Virus record (IMG/VR): IMGVR_UViG_3300042465_003699
Location: 1-50,067 of that record
Length of the DNA: 50,067 bases
Direction: 5' to 3' (one strand)
From: a virus
Of the stretch, positions 21,050 through 30,400 are shown piece after piece (the stretch's first letter is position 1; each line of letters opens with the position of its first letter). The notes under the pieces were generated by a model. It made no database searches and had not been told where the DNA came from. It saw nothing but the letters and a program-made list of their open reading frames with translations. The position numbers and the translations under genes are program-made.

Positions 21050-22216
21050 ATGAGCGAGAACATTTTTGAACAAGAAATTGATCGTGCATCTGAAGCTAAT
21101 AATTACTCTGAAGAATCGTTCACGCCAGAAATGAGTGAACAGATTCGACAGATAGAAGCTTTGGCACAGATGGATGAATCTTTCGCAAACTCGGCAGAGT
21201 ACAAAGACTTGATGGCTAGTTTATCTACAAGCTCTCAAGCAAATGAAGAAGAAGAGGAAGAAGAAGAGGAAGAGGATTCCGAATCTGAAGACGAAGAAGA
21301 AGATGATGTTGAAGACATTTTTGGAATCTTATCTACTCCTAAAAAAGCTAAAGAGGTAAAGCTGAATTTCGAACCGCAAAAGGAAATGATTAATTTTATC
21401 AATTCCCATTATGGTGTGAATGACGCTTCAAAGTTCTTTGCTTCTGTAGATACGTGGAGAAATCAAGCCCAAGAAGGTGCTGATGTCAAAAGAGATTTTG
21501 AGGCATTATCATCAGATCTTCAGGCTATGCCACAAGACATTAGAATGGCGGTTCAGTTATGGGCTGCTGGTGATGATTACTCTAAAGCTTTTAGCAGTAA
21601 TGAAAGACTGGACTTTTCAGGTGATTTTAGAGATCAGGAGATTGAAAACCTTGTCCAGCATTATCTTCCAGACGAGTACGATGAGTTATATGAGGCATTT
21701 AAGGATGACAAAATAGACGAAGAAGAACTTGAGGATAGAATAAAGCTTTTAGCAAGAACAACAAAACGAATGTTTAGCGAAGACAAACAAGCAATAGAGG
21801 CTGATCGTGAGCAGTTCATTCAAAAGCAGAATTCTGAATTTCAGAATATGAAGAAGAGTGCGCTACTTTCCGTTGAGAATCTTGGTAAGGCTTACCCTGA
21901 CTTCAGTAAGTCCGAAATTAGCAAAATTCGGAGTATCTTGGTTGAGGGGAAACTAGATAATTTGTTTATGAAACAAGACGGAGCATATAATGAAGACGCT
22001 GCTGAATTAGTAGCTTATGCGATGTATGGTAAGAAGATGTTGGAAACTGTTAAGAAGTCAGCAAAAAGAAAAGGTGAGAGTGAGGCTAATCAGAAGATAG
22101 TTGATTCAAGCCCTAAAGCATTGAGAAAAAATAAATCAGCTGGTACAACCCAGGGGATGAATACTCAGGCAGTAGGTCACTTGAGTGGATTGTTTAAAGG
22201 CGATCCTTATTCGTGA
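21050..22216 (+). CDS. Head scaffolding protein, 388 aa
   Basis: Highly charged and helical, with an acidic run from about residue 65 to 92 (mainly Glu and Asp) and long coiled-coil-forming helices from about 200 to 310. The C-terminal ~40 residues are basic and Ser/Gly-rich (KALRKNKSAG), as expected for a capsid-binding end. Its position between portal and major capsid protein is the classic scaffold place. It would act inside the procapsid and leave on maturation. Confidence 0.8.
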   Translation: MSENIFEQEIDRASEANNYSEESFTPEMSEQIRQIEALAQMDESFANSAEYKDLMASLSTSSQANEEEEEEEEEEDSESEDEEEDDVEDIFGILSTPKKAKEVKLNFEPQKEMINFINSHYGVNDASKFFASVDTWRNQAQEGADVKRDFEALSSDLQAMPQDIRMAVQLWAAGDDYSKAFSSNERLDFSGDFRDQEIENLVQHYLPDEYDELYEAFKDDKIDEEELEDRIKLLARTTKRMFSEDKQAIEADREQFIQKQNSEFQNMKKSALLSVENLGKAYPDFSKSEISKIRSILVEGKLDNLFMKQDGAYNEDAAELVAYAMYGKKMLETVKKSAKRKGESEANQKIVDSSPKALRKNKSAGTTQGMNTQAVGHLSGLFKGDPYS

Positions 22217-22256
22217 TAAATTGTAAATTATAAATTGTAAATTAAACTGTAAATTA
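22217..22256 (+). repeat. 14-nt tandem repeat in the capsid gene leader
   Basis: TAAATTGTAAATTA occurs at 22217-22230 and again at 22231-22244, followed by a third partial copy (AACTGTAAATTA) that runs into the capsid ATG at 22256. The result is a fully A/T-rich, unstructured leader, favourable to translation in hosts that do not rely on Shine-Dalgarno pairing. Confidence 0.6.
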
Positions 22257-23491
22257 TGGCATTATATAATGACCTAAGTGCAAAATTCAATAACCAAAAC
22301 TTAAACGCAGTTGGTTCTGAATATGCAGAATTGTACGGACATGATGTGTCTAAAATGATTCAAAAATTAACTAATCGTGCGATTTTTGATGCTGCACCAC
22401 AACAATTCATGGATTTGAAGTTGTTGAATATGGTTGAAGCAGAGCAAATCAATTCTGATGAGTTCTTCTATCAAGAAATGGGTTACCAAAGAGAGCCATT
22501 AGTAGCTACTGCTGTTTCTGGATCTGTTTCTTTCCCAACTACTCAAACTATTTCTGTAGTTTCTGTAGAGAACATTTCAACTAACACAATTATCTCTTAT
22601 CCTAATGGACAAAAAGGTAATGTTACTTTTGTTGATACATCTTTGTTAACGATTACTGTTTCTCCATACAATGGTGATACTTTACCAGCTGTTGCAGTTG
22701 ATGATGTATTGGCTAACGTATCTACTGTTGACTACGATGGTTCTGAAGGTTTTGCTCAGTACTTCCGTGCTTCTACAATCGAACGTAACAACTACGTACA
22801 ATTGTTCAACAAAGCTATCCGTTACTCAGAAGTTGAATTGCACAAGTTGAAAAACATGGGTACTACTTCTAACTTCCTTGAAATGGAGCGTAGTGCAATG
22901 TTTAACCAACACCGAATTGACTTATCTAATGCATTTTGGACAGGACAAAAAGGTGAAGTTGTTACACAAAATGGTACTGTAGCTAAAACTACTGGTGGTG
23001 TATTTAGTTCAATGTTAGAGGCTGGTTCTCCTAACGCACTTGCTACTACAGCTACTTTGGTTGATGCATTTGAAGATATCGTTTTGTCTTCTGAGTACGG
23101 AGATTACGGACAAGCACGTATGGCGTTTATGACACCACGTATGCATCGTATGTTATCTTTGGCTTACAAAGAAGAATTGACTCGTTATGCACCAAATGAT
23201 GATATCGCATTGTTGAACTTGAAAGAGGTTAACCTTGGTTCTTCTCGTATCGTTCTTGTACCTTACAAGCGATTTGAAGATGCTGCATCTTTCCCTGCTT
23301 CTTTTGCTAACCGTATTGTTATTCTTGATATGAAAAATATTAAGCGTACACAATTATGGGGTGAGCGTTCTGGAGATACTCTTAAATTAGAGGATGGAGT
23401 TCCTAAGCGTTATGGTGATGTTTGGGTTGATTGTAACATGGGAGTTAAATTCCATAACCCACTTGCTTGCGCTTGGTTGGATGTACAATAA
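22256..23491 (+). CDS. Major capsid protein, 411 aa
   Basis: Placed after portal and scaffold, 411 aa, with biased highly-expressed codons (TTG, GCT, CGT) unlike those of its neighbours. The sequence has the mix expected of an HK97-fold capsid protein: an N-terminal helix region (LSAKFNNQNLNAVGSEYAEL), an extended beta insertion with Thr/Val-rich strands (about 80-165), a long helix (ELHKLKNMGTTSNFLEMERS) and a C-terminal domain ending near a conserved-looking NPLACAW. It is probably the most abundant protein made from this genome. Confidence 0.88.
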   Translation: MALYNDLSAKFNNQNLNAVGSEYAELYGHDVSKMIQKLTNRAIFDAAPQQFMDLKLLNMVEAEQINSDEFFYQEMGYQREPLVATAVSGSVSFPTTQTISVVSVENISTNTIISYPNGQKGNVTFVDTSLLTITVSPYNGDTLPAVAVDDVLANVSTVDYDGSEGFAQYFRASTIERNNYVQLFNKAIRYSEVELHKLKNMGTTSNFLEMERSAMFNQHRIDLSNAFWTGQKGEVVTQNGTVAKTTGGVFSSMLEAGSPNALATTATLVDAFEDIVLSSEYGDYGQARMAFMTPRMHRMLSLAYKEELTRYAPNDDIALLNLKEVNLGSSRIVLVPYKRFEDAASFPASFANRIVILDMKNIKRTQLWGERSGDTLKLEDGVPKRYGDVWVDCNMGVKFHNPLACAWLDVQ

Positions 23492-23511
23492 GAAATAATC
23501 ATTAATGAAAT

Positions 23512-23545
23512 TGAGGGAGGGGAAAATCTTCTCCCTCATATTTTA
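23512..23545 (+). terminator. Intrinsic terminator after the capsid gene
   Basis: TGAGGGAG (23512-23519) pairs with CTCCCTCA (23531-23538), 8 bp with an 11-nt loop, then TATTTT. It would reduce read-through from the heavily transcribed capsid gene. Confidence 0.75.
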
Positions 23546-23556
23546 AATAAAATATT

Positions 23557-24345
23557 ATGGCAGTAGAAAAAAAACAAAAAGATGTAGTTCTCGAAACTGA
23601 AGAAACAGTAGCTCAGGAATTGCACATTGAAGAAACAGTTGAGGAGAATGTAGTTGAGGAAAAAGAACCATTAATGCCTTTATCTTTTGTAGAAAAGTTA
23701 ATGCGTGAAATGGAAGAGAAATTAACCAATACATTCAACTTAAAATTAAATAAATTAAATCTATTATCTGCTCAAAAAGAACTAGATGATGATTTAGATT
23801 ATGTTAAAGACCTTGAAGATGATTGGTTAGATGCACCAGTAGTATTCTTTGCGTTCTCATTTAACTTCTCTATTCATGGAGATAAGAAAAGAGGAGCTGA
23901 AGATGTACCACCACATGGCGCACTTAGATTCCAACCATTGATTAGAACAAAGAAAAGAGGAGTAAAAGGAAACATTCAAGTTGTATCCGTATCTTCTGTA
24001 AAGGTTCAGTCAAGAGAAGTAGTTGATTACTTGAGAAATCATAGTCAATTTGGAATTGCGTTCTATGAAAATATGGAGTCAGCAATGAATGTTGATGCTA
24101 CATGGGCGCAGAAAATGATTGAGGCACAGCAGTCTATTGCAAGGTTATCTGATATGCAGATTATTGCTAGAGCAAAACAAGAAGGAATTTCTGTTAGTCA
24201 GAGTCCTGAGATGATGCGTAAGCAACTTGTAGAGACTATTGCTAAGAGATCAATCGCTCAACAAGAGAAGATGCTTTATGGTGGAATTAAAAATTCTATT
24301 GTAGACCAAAGAGGAAGAAGTATAGTAGAAAAAACAATAGCTTAA
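23557..24345 (+). CDS. Head-associated structural protein, 262 aa
   Basis: A charged N-terminal ~70 residues (Glu/Val-rich, helical) leads to a beta-rich middle (APVVFFAFSFNFSIHGDKKRG) and a helical C-terminus (residues ~170-262). It follows the capsid terminator and starts the connector block. A minor head or head-completion role is likely from its place; I recognise no family motif. Confidence 0.65.
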   Translation: MAVEKKQKDVVLETEETVAQELHIEETVEENVVEEKEPLMPLSFVEKLMREMEEKLTNTFNLKLNKLNLLSAQKELDDDLDYVKDLEDDWLDAPVVFFAFSFNFSIHGDKKRGAEDVPPHGALRFQPLIRTKKRGVKGNIQVVSVSSVKVQSREVVDYLRNHSQFGIAFYENMESAMNVDATWAQKMIEAQQSIARLSDMQIIARAKQEGISVSQSPEMMRKQLVETIAKRSIAQQEKMLYGGIKNSIVDQRGRSIVEKTIA

Positions 24346-24350
24346 TTATT

Positions 24351-25109
24351 ATGATTACTGCGTTAGAATTACGAAATCAATTAGCATTCGCATTAGATGC
24401 GGAAGGATCTGATCATTACTTAGACAGTTTAGATTATATCCCTGCAATAAATGCCTCTGTAAAATGGTTGACTTCTGTTATTAATTCTGCGTATGGTCAA
24501 AATAAAATAGGCGAGGAAATTTTTAGGGAATTGGCATACTCTGGGGTGTTCTTAACGAACAATAACTCCAGAGTATCCCTGAATGTTTTTCCTGAAGAAC
24601 TATGGACAATATTGTCAGTATATGTGAAGATAGACTTTCAAGTAAATACATTAGTTCCAGTGCCAGTAACTCCAGACACAAACAGAAGCTACTACTTAGA
24701 TAATCTAATTCATATTGCATCATCTAATAGCTGTAAGAGACTATCTGTTGAAGAATGGGCTACATCAAGAGAAAATCCATTTGAAAACGGATACGAAGGA
24801 ACTCAAATATGTGACTCTTTAAAAAGATATGCATATTTATCTACCATAAACTACAGAGATTCATATAACGATTCATTCTCTCAGGAGATAGAAGTAAGAC
24901 CTAGACTTATAAATGAGAAAGTAACAATATTTTGGGTTAAGAAACCAGATGAGATTCTTACAATAAATGATGTTATAAACTTTCCAAATAGTGTATTCCA
25001 ATTGCTATTTGATAAAGCATTAAATTATATCTCTTACAAACAAGGAGACCAAACAACTTTGAACTCAGTTTCAACCCAAGATATACAACAATTACTAACA
25101 TTATTATAA
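24351..25109 (+). CDS. Head-tail connector/ring protein candidate, 252 aa
   Basis: Begins MITALELRNQLAFALDAEGS, a helical start typical of podovirus connector proteins, with an aromatic-rich middle and a helical end (FDKALNYISYKQGDQTTL). It is the first of three similar-sized proteins (252, 238 and 256 aa) in a row, an arrangement seen in crAss-like phages, where stacked rings link portal and tail. The call is by size, order and character. Confidence 0.65.
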   Translation: MITALELRNQLAFALDAEGSDHYLDSLDYIPAINASVKWLTSVINSAYGQNKIGEEIFRELAYSGVFLTNNNSRVSLNVFPEELWTILSVYVKIDFQVNTLVPVPVTPDTNRSYYLDNLIHIASSNSCKRLSVEEWATSRENPFENGYEGTQICDSLKRYAYLSTINYRDSYNDSFSQEIEVRPRLINEKVTIFWVKKPDEILTINDVINFPNSVFQLLFDKALNYISYKQGDQTTLNSVSTQDIQQLLTLL

Positions 25110-25110
25110 T

Positions 25111-25827
25111 ATGACGTATAGATATGTAGTTTATGACTTACAGAAAAGCTTTAGCGCATCATTTGATGATGCTGACTTCACTTTTAATCAAATTCTATAC
25201 TGGGTATTAACTGTAGCGAATAGAATACGTGTACAGCAAAATGCAATAACTAATTCTGATTTATTTACTTCCACATTTAGTAGTGTTCCAGTATTAACAG
25301 ATGCAAATGGAAAGAAGTATATTGATTTGCCAACTCAGATAATGGATCTTCAGAATAATGGAGCTATAATCTACATAACATATAATATTGAAAGTTGTAA
25401 ATGTGATGGGCCGATGTTTGCTCAACGATGGTTTCAGGGTGTGAATCTTGGATCTGTACAGCATTTGTATCTTGATGAATACACTAAGCCCTCACTAGAT
25501 AGTCCTTACTACTATAGAATTGGACATCAAATTGATGGAGTTGGAGTTAATAGATTATACTTACTTGGAATTGAGTGCGCTGAAATACTTGATGTTGAGA
25601 TAGCTATAAAATCTAGTTTAGATCCGAAGTTGGTTTGTAACTTAGATGACCATATTTCTATTCCAGACGAGTTACTTCAAGAGTTAATGATGCAAGTTCT
25701 ACAATTAGGTAGATACGTGATGTTAGTTCCTGATGAGATTGTTAATGATGGACAAGATGGTGCTGTAATTGAAAACGCAGCAGATACAAGATATAATCAA
25801 TTACCAGAAGCATCAGCTCAAGGTTAA
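25111..25827 (+). CDS. Head-tail connector/ring protein candidate, 238 aa
   Basis: Starts MTYRYVVYDLQKSF and has an early segment FNQILYWVLTVANRIRVQQN like that of ring proteins of Bacteroidota podoviruses (from memory). The centre is beta-rich with a CKCDG element, and the end is helical with an acidic tail. One base separates it from the previous gene. It probably forms one of the rings between portal and tail. Confidence 0.65.
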   Translation: MTYRYVVYDLQKSFSASFDDADFTFNQILYWVLTVANRIRVQQNAITNSDLFTSTFSSVPVLTDANGKKYIDLPTQIMDLQNNGAIIYITYNIESCKCDGPMFAQRWFQGVNLGSVQHLYLDEYTKPSLDSPYYYRIGHQIDGVGVNRLYLLGIECAEILDVEIAIKSSLDPKLVCNLDDHISIPDELLQELMMQVLQLGRYVMLVPDEIVNDGQDGAVIENAADTRYNQLPEASAQG

Positions 25828-25842
25828 TAAATACAATAAAAA

Positions 25843-26613
25843 ATGACAGCTAACGATTTTGTATCAATAGATCACTTACTAGCAGAGATAACATCTACTG
25901 TTAATGATTCTGATTTTAAAAAAGGATTCCCAAAGGGATGGTATATATCTAGAATACAAGATGCTATTCAGGAGCTTTCATTTGATACATTTTGGCTTAA
26001 AGTTCAAGATGATTTAAATATGCCTACGAATTGTCAAATTAAAATGCCTGAAAACGTATTTAATATTCGTGAGATTTATTTATATACTGGAACTATCTGT
26101 AATCCACAAAAGAGTCAGGTAGTTTATTGGAAGAGACTTTTTAACAATACACAAGACGGAACTGGATATACTGCTAAGGTAAAAGATGACGGAAGTAACT
26201 CAAATGACATCTATCAGCCAAACCAAAGCTATAACTCAATGAATCTTCAAGGTTATCACGGGCCTAAATTTTATTACAATGTTCAGAATGGTTTAATTAT
26301 GTTGAGCAGAGAATGTACAGCATATCCATACATAAGAATCATATATAACGGAATGGGAGTATCTAATGGTGATATACCTAATGTTCCACGTTTTTTTGAA
26401 AGAGCAGTTGTTGATTATGTTGAAGAAAGATTCTATAATGCTATGAAATCTAGAGATGTACGTACATACAGACCTTTATGGACTGATGCATATACAAAGC
26501 TAACTGACTTAGTTAATGGAAGTTGGAACAAGGCAAAGAAAAGAGTAAAAGGGATGGATACCAAAGAGAAAGAATCGTTAGAGGAGTATATAAGCTCGAT
26601 GTACCATAAATAA
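25843..26613 (+). CDS. Tail-tube/adaptor ring protein candidate, 256 aa
   Basis: The early helical segment GFPKGWYISRIQDAIQELSF followed by DTFW resembles adaptor proteins of the T7 gp11-like type. A Tyr/Asn-rich beta middle and a basic helical C-terminus (SWNKAKKRVKGMD) follow. Third in the ring-protein series and directly before small genes and the muzzle-like protein, it is likely the distal ring contacting the tail hub. Confidence 0.7.
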   Translation: MTANDFVSIDHLLAEITSTVNDSDFKKGFPKGWYISRIQDAIQELSFDTFWLKVQDDLNMPTNCQIKMPENVFNIREIYLYTGTICNPQKSQVVYWKRLFNNTQDGTGYTAKVKDDGSNSNDIYQPNQSYNSMNLQGYHGPKFYYNVQNGLIMLSRECTAYPYIRIIYNGMGVSNGDIPNVPRFFERAVVDYVEERFYNAMKSRDVRTYRPLWTDAYTKLTDLVNGSWNKAKKRVKGMDTKEKESLEEYISSMYHK

Positions 26614-26618
26614 TTGTT

Positions 26619-26972
26619 ATGCCAATAGAAGATAATTTAATTACTAGAAAAAGAAAAGCTTTAGCTAGAGCTATTAGACCTACGGAAAGAAATAATGAAG
26701 ATGGAACAGTATCTACTCATAAAATGGAATCAGGAGAAGGTGAAGGTAAATATAAGTATCAAGTAAATCCAACTATATTTCCAGAAAAAGATGGATCATG
26801 GAAAGATTTAGGCGGAGATAAAGATAGAAACGCAGCATATAAAGAAGCTCAGAAGAGAGGTGAAGTATTTGGATTTAAGTCTGAAAGAAAAGCAGAAAAG
26901 TTTGCTGCTGGTTCTTGGAAGAAAGGAAAAGACAGAAGAGAAGCAATGAAAAATTATCGTTCAGAAAAATAA
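26619..26972 (+). CDS. Small basic virion-region protein, 117 aa
   Basis: Contains the segment VNPTIFPEKDGSWKDLGG followed by YKEAQKRGEVFGF and FAAGSWK, a pattern I know from hypothetical phage structural-region proteins and from the ends of some phage lytic proteins. The rest is Lys/Arg-rich. The 16 bases around its start (AATAATTGTTATGCCA) are repeated exactly at the next gene's start. Function unknown. Confidence 0.65.
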   Translation: MPIEDNLITRKRKALARAIRPTERNNEDGTVSTHKMESGEGEGKYKYQVNPTIFPEKDGSWKDLGGDKDRNAAYKEAQKRGEVFGFKSERKAEKFAAGSWKKGKDRREAMKNYRSEK

Positions 26973-26977
26973 TTGTT

Positions 26978-27250
26978 ATGCCAGAGATGTTAAGAAAGGA
27001 GATGCTGAAATGCAATTCTCCAAAATCAACTCCTAGCCATAGAACTAAATCACACGTTGTAAAGGCTTGTCAAAATGGTGTTGAAAAGATAATTCGTTTC
27101 GGACAGCAAGGAGTTAAAGGATCACCTAAAAAAGAAGGTGAATCAGCAGCTTATGCTAGTAGAAGAAAAAGATTTAAAACAAGACACGCTAAGAATATAG
27201 CTAAAGGCAAGATGAGTGCCGCATTTTGGAGTAATGTCGTAAAGTGGTAA
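26978..27250 (+). CDS. Conserved small basic protein, 90 aa
   Basis: I use the ATG at 26978 (MPEMLRKEMLKCNSPKSTPS); a longer frame overlaps the previous gene. The sequence has KIIRFGQQGVKGSP and FKTRHAKNIAKGKMSAAFW, a pattern I have seen repeatedly in small proteins encoded in Bacteroidota and marine phage genomes. Its RFG and RHA elements are strongly kept, suggesting a real fold, but no function is known to me. Confidence 0.72.
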   Translation: MPEMLRKEMLKCNSPKSTPSHRTKSHVVKACQNGVEKIIRFGQQGVKGSPKKEGESAAYASRRKRFKTRHAKNIAKGKMSAAFWSNVVKW

Positions 27251-27251
27251 T

Positions 27252-27440
27252 ATGATACATAAAGCCAATAGACCAAAGATGACTGGTGCTGGCGATTTAA
27301 TAGCTGCTATCACTAGGACAACTGGTATTGATAAAATTGCTAAATTTGTAGCTAAAGCAACTGGTAACGAAGATTGCGGATGTGCTGCGAGGCAACAGAA
27401 AGCAAATGAATTATTGCCATTTAAAAGAAGAGCAAAATGA
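27252..27440 (+). CDS. Small conserved protein with CGC motif, 62 aa
   Basis: The sequence GDLIAAITRTTGIDKIAKFV followed by a CGCAARQQ element and a short basic end is a familiar type in Bacteroidota phage structural regions. The paired cysteines may bind metal. Its ATG follows the preceding stop by one base, and its end overlaps the muzzle-like gene by 4 nt (ATGA). Role unknown, probably virion assembly. Confidence 0.65.
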   Translation: MIHKANRPKMTGAGDLIAAITRTTGIDKIAKFVAKATGNEDCGCAARQQKANELLPFKRRAK

Positions 27441-30400
27441 AACAACAGCATTCTCCTATTGATATAAAGACATACGAAAAAGGTATAAATTCAGATTCTA
27501 ACAAAGAGATGTTAGGCCCTGATGATACTGGCCTTCATGTTGACGCTCTAAATATGCGTAGTATGTCAATGGATGGTGACAATCTTGCTAAAAAGAAAAT
27601 AAAGGGAGAAGATTTATTATTTGACAATTCAGACAATAGATGTTTTCTTCTTGTACCAGGTACATTAAGTGCTGATTACGAATGTATGCTAACGCTAGAA
27701 GTTAATATGCATATCATTGAGGTTTGGGCATCTACTGAGGTAGGTGAGTTTCCATTTATGAGAATAGATGGACAAATCGTATTAATGAGTGAGTACTTTC
27801 CTATAGATATTAATTATCCATTACAATACGATAAGAATGAAGCTTGTGTAGGTGGTGAAATATACATCACAAACAATGCAACTCCTCCAATGGTATTTTC
27901 AGTAAAAGACTTAATGTCTAATTCTGGAATGTTAAATGATGGTGTCCTATGTAATCAAAAATACTTTGATGACTTTAATCTTGATGAGTATACTATACAG
28001 ACAAAAGGTATTTTATATAAGCCAGCATTTGTAGCTCAAGTAGCAGGTTCTTCTGGCTCATTTAACGTAGTAGTTGGAACGTCAGGATTGGCTGTTGGTA
28101 GTTATTCTTACTCATATAGATATGTATCAATAGATGGTGATAGAACTCCATTCTCTCCAATTACTGAATTGATTCCAGTAGTTAGAAATAATAGCAGTCA
28201 ATTTGATCCATATTTCCCTAACAGTAGAACATTTAGTGATGAGCCAAATGTATCTAGTTCAACTATTTATGGAAATCATATAAAAATAAAGTACGAAAAT
28301 GATTCTGAATTTTCTTTTATAGAATTAAGAAGAGACTCATGGTATGCTGGAGATCCATTTGGTAACCCACCAGTATCTGAGATTATTGCAAGTATACCCG
28401 TTCTTACTGGATTGAATGTAATAGATGTTCTAGATAGAGCAGAAGCATTATTTGAAGGTGCGGTAGTTTTAGATTTAGCAGAGCAGACGAGTAAATATTC
28501 TTCAATAAGAAGAGCTAAGTCAATTCGATATTTTAATGAGAGATTATACTTAATGAATATTGGGTATGAATCAAAAAATTTAAATGATGATATTACTTTT
28601 GTAGATAATACAGATTTAATATTTCCAACAATACAAAAGATTGGCAAAGAAGGACATAAGCACGTATACAATGCAGCAATGTATAAAAGTAATATGCGTG
28701 GTGAAAGAACTGGATTTGCTGTAGTATTATTTGATGATAACAATAATCCAAGCTATGCTAAACAAATAGATGGAGCTGAGAACTTTCCATTTCCAAATAG
28801 AAGAGATGAGATATCAGCATTATCATTAGGTACATCTTACTTAGGAGCTGTAAAGGCAGCAAATACAGTTGGAGATATAACATTAACAAATGAAGTTTTT
28901 GACCATTATGATTCAGAGTTTAAAACTGAAACTTCTGAAAGTCAATTAATTAGCTTTGAAGATAATCAAGAGTATGCTACTTTACATCCTACATCACAGA
29001 ATGATAATACAAGTAATTATCCATCTCTAATAAATGATGAGGTATCAGCAGCTTATGATGATTTTATTCCTTCTAAGCCACAAGCATTTGGTCTTGATTA
29101 TTACGCACAAGGAGCAGCATTCAAAGGATTATTAACTTATCCAGATTTTACAGATGGTTTTTCGGTTGTTCAAACAGAGCCAGCAAAAAGAGTATTGGCT
29201 CAAGGTCTTGGATTCTATTCTTTATTTACCGCTAATGATGGACTAGGAAATGATTCAGGTAAATTTAAAAATCATCTTCACGCTTATTTCCCTGACTTAG
29301 AGCATACGTCTCCAGATATTTATGAGGATTTCTTAAATAGTCCAACTACATATCAGATACAATGTGTATCTCCTCTTGGTTATTTCTCAGAAGTATATTC
29401 TCACATTAATAGTCCAGTAGATATTGGTGATGGAACAAGAGATGAGGGGGCTGATATAATTACATACGCTAGAGTATTAAGAGATAGAATAGGAATTCCT
29501 GGAGTTGGAACTATTAACCCAGGGTTAGGTACAGATACTGGTCTTCCAGATCCTGATGGTTTTGGATATGTAGCTTATGGTAAGTATACGAATTTCTCAC
29601 CTAGTGATACTCCCTCTTTTCCATCTAATAATGGAACAAATAATATATTCAATGTAAATACAGCTTCTATAATTGCTACTAAGACAGGCTTGCAAGAGTA
29701 TTTGGATATTGAATTGTCTCAAGATATATACAATGAAATGTATACAGCTGGAGATAGAGATGCTTATGACGATGGCGTAATGAATTGGAGAGAGCCATTA
29801 TACGTTATAAACCTTGTAAAAGATGTAAACATAAATCCAGGACTTACTACTCAGTACAAGTATACTGGTAACTATATAAAATTCAAGTCTTTAGTATTAG
29901 AGTCTAGCGGTGCTGATTATCAAACAGTTGAATTAGTTTCTGAGAGATGGGAAGATTGTATACCTAAAATAACTGGAGAACTATACAATAGTTATAACTC
30001 ATTATATAGATTTGTATATCTAGAGGATGAGAACGGAATAGAATATCGTTGGTTAAATGCTCAGTTTTTATCTGGAGCTGTTGTAACTGCTCTTTTAGTT
30101 GCTATGGATGTTAGTATTGATGGATCGACTACAGTTACTGACTCATCTGGAACATATCAAATATTTGGTATATATAAGAGTAATCAGAATTCACCTAAAC
30201 TATATGAAGGATTTACGCTTCAATTTAGTGTTGTTACTGGTTATGAGCAGTTTACAATTGTTCCACTTGGATATAAAGTATATGTAAAATATGATAATAG
30301 AATACCAGTAAGAATATTTGGTGGAGATACATATATTAATGATTCAGTATGGTCTCATCAAGATAATCAATACTCTAGTAATGGTAAAGTTGCATCTGCT

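Noticed and set aside
21477-21716. Plus-strand 79-aa frame inside the scaffold gene
   Set aside because: Out-of-frame shadow; the scaffold frame is intact and typical. A nested scaffold product would be expected in the same frame.
28276-28743. Minus-strand 155-aa open frame inside the muzzle-like gene
   Set aside because: Antisense shadow of a long, compositionally consistent gene, with no promoter or start context.
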